This document shows positions 62,541 to 64,000 of a stretch of 64,000 bases of DNA, in pieces (position 1 is the first letter of the stretch; each line of letters starts with the position of its first letter). The notes beneath the pieces were generated by a model, which worked only from the letters and a program-made list of their open reading frames with translations, made no database searches and was not told the DNA's origin. The translations under genes were made by a program, and so were the position numbers. Source of the DNA: Branchipolynoe longqiensis (Eukaryota > Annelida > Polychaeta > Phyllodocida > Polynoidae); contig CM059198.1 in the NCBI GenBank assembly GCA_030323885.1, positions 61,716,917-61,780,916 on the forward strand, written 5' to 3'.

Positions 62541-63037
62541 AGCCCCAGTCACACCTACCCGGATCAGGGGCCGGACGAGCCCCGGACCGTGATCTGGCAT
62601 GGTCCGTGGCTCATCCGTGGCTGGTCCTTGGTGATCCTTGGTGATCCGTGGCTGTTTCGGCTCATCCAGGGTTGGCCCCCGGATGTTTTAAAATGTTTAA
62701 AACATCCGGGGTGATCCAGGACGATCCGGAGAATATTGCAATCCGGGGTTAACCAGCATCATCCGTGTGTGATCCGTGACTCATACGGGTTATCCGGGGG
62801 TCGTCCGTGTCTCGTCCGGGTCATTTTATACTCCGGGAGTAGTCTGGGGGATGATCGGGGGTTGTCCGGGGCCGATCCTGGGCTGATCCAGGACTAATCC
62901 ATGGCTGTGGACCGTTGCTCATCCGGGCAGATGTGAGAGCGAGGCAAAAACGACCAAAAATAGCGATTTTATCCAGGGCGGTCCACGGTGGTCCGGCTAA
63001 AAATCCAGGGCTCGTCCGGGTATGTGTGACTGGGGCT
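62541..63037. mobile_element. PIF/Harbinger-like MITE, ATCCG type
   Basis: 497 bp, flanked by TTA (62538-62540 and 63038-63040). Ends are AGCCCCAGTCACACCTACCC and, inverted, AGCCCCAGTCACACATACCC. The interior reiterates GATCCGTGG, GGTGATCC and CGTCCGGG, with the core GATGTTTTAAAATGTTTAAA (62681). It lies directly upstream of ACMSD. Confidence 0.85.
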
Positions 63038-63192
63038 TTAGATAGACATTGGAGAGGACACCCACAATGATATGACTTCAAGGCTCAGTCAACCTCCATA
63101 TGTGTGCAAAGGAGATAGTTTTTTGTGGGTTTATGACTTTTACCATAATGAGTTGGCATTACAGGCGGATCAGCCAGAAGAGGATCTGTAAG

Positions 63193-63482
63193 TTAATCTG
63201 TAAGTTAGGTTGCCGAATCAGGAGTTTGGTTCCCAGTCGAGTCAAACCAATGACTTATTAAATTGATACTTGTCACTTCCTAGCCTGGTGGACTACATTC
63301 CTAGGATAGGGAAAGGACTGGTTAGGTCAGTGTCAGGATAATTTGATGGAGTGGGATTATTGGGTCATGGTGCTGGCAGCCTGATTTTCCGGTGGGGTAG
63401 CACTATGAAGTCACCATGAATGTACACTGTCACACTGTCCATCCTGAGATGTTGCCCGGACATAAAACTCCAAGAACCAACC
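63193..63482 (+). mobile_element. SINE-A, sense, 5'-truncated
   Basis: TAAGTTAGGTTGCCGAATC to AAAACTCCAAGAACCAACC. Confidence 0.8.
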
Positions 63483-63483
63483 A

Positions 63484-63835
63484 TATAATCTACCTTACAT
63501 TAGATTGAAGTAACTTTGATTTAAAGTGGCTAACTTTTGAGATATTTGAAGTGCACATATGCAAAAGTGGCTAACTTTTGAGATATTTGAAGTGCAACCA
63601 TGCAAAATTAGTATCGGCAACCATGCCACAACTCTGACACCATAGGTTTCTGCAGTAACATGGTTGGTTATTGGAGTTTCACGTCCTGACAACATCTAAG
63701 GTCATATCTAGACGGGGCTCTGCAGTAACAGGTTCTGTTGAATTACCTCAGTAGTCCCTTCTATGTGGCAACAAATGTTTAATAAATGCACCAGTATCTC
63801 AGACAGATGTGTAAAATCAAATCTAGATAACTGTT
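63484..63835. mobile_element. MITE family E interior with a SINE-A tail inserted
   Basis: GATTGAAGTAACTTTGATTT ... GCACCAGTATCTCAGACAG ... CTAGATAACTGTTT. A local duplication of AAAAGTGGCTAACTTTTGAG is present. 63659-63717 is an antisense SINE-A tail, after which TCTGCAGTAACA is repeated on both sides like a target duplication. Confidence 0.75.
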
Positions 63836-64000
63836 TACCAGACGGAGTGGCCGAATGAGTTGAGCGACCGTTCCCTGCTTTGGAAGATCGGGGGATCCGA
63901 AAGCATGAGTTTGTGGGTTCGAATCCTGGTTGAGTGAAACCAATGACTTAAAGATTTATACTTGTCACTTCCTAGCATGGCGCTCGGCATTACTAGGATA
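63836..64000 (+). mobile_element. SINE-A, sense, cut by the window end
   Basis: CCAGACGGAGTGGCCGAATG to GGCGCTCGGCATTACTAGG. Confidence 0.85.

Overview
This window looks like nuclear DNA from an invertebrate animal. It holds one intron-split metabolic gene in a dense, nested field of transposable elements. The tRNA-derived SINEs include a family whose 3' end reads GTGCTCTAGA..CGTCGTTAAATAAAAC, which I associate from general knowledge with molluscs and relatives. A lophotrochozoan, probably a mollusc, is therefore my best guess. It is an inference and not proven here.

The one gene that can be rebuilt completely is on the minus strand at 62315 to 39835. It is ACMSD (2-amino-3-carboxymuconate-6-semialdehyde decarboxylase, kynurenine/NAD+ branch point), with 10 coding exons and 340 codons. 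All splice phases join without a break. His6, His8, His174, His224, Asp291, Arg47, Trp191 and Arg243 fall at the residue numbers known for the human enzyme. Its introns are built largely of repeats, and exons 2, 4 and 5 have elements within about 10-25 bp of their splice sites. Two short orphan exon candidates lie at 1451-1555 (+) and 5010-5087 (-).

The most interesting mobile DNA is a pair of tyrosine-recombinase (YR) elements, at 6156-8761 (minus) and 28328-32433 (plus). Both have split direct repeats in the order A1 - YR ORF - B1 - A2 - B2, as in Ngaro/PAT-type YR retrotransposons, but I see no reverse transcriptase in either. Repeat B1 starts on the stop codon of the recombinase ORF in both. 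Four recombinase-less relatives (14.9, 17.1, 40.1 and 59.2 kb) share a short inverted core followed by GGGTAATT, a plausible recombinase site.

Other layers, left to right: LINE remnants (1, 3.3-4.9, 9.7-10.3, 16.6, 51.7-52.3 kb); a solo LTR (2.25-2.58 kb); PIF/Harbinger-like palindromic MITEs with 3-bp TNA target duplications (5.3, 24.2, 25.2, 27.9, 55.1, 62.5 kb); two 418-bp Mutator-like MITEs with perfect 9-bp duplications (13.8, 26.7 kb); pogo-like MITEs with TA duplications (14.8, 52.3, 54.1, 60.1 kb); a 3.7-kb foldback structure (20.35-24.1 kb); about 40 pieces of one SINE family (SINE-A) plus families B, C, D and G; and large simple arrays (21.3, 33.4-34.4, 45.1-45.8, 49.4-50.8 kb). Family letters are labels used only in this annotation. 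Repeat boundaries given without a target duplication are approximate, to about 10-20 bp.
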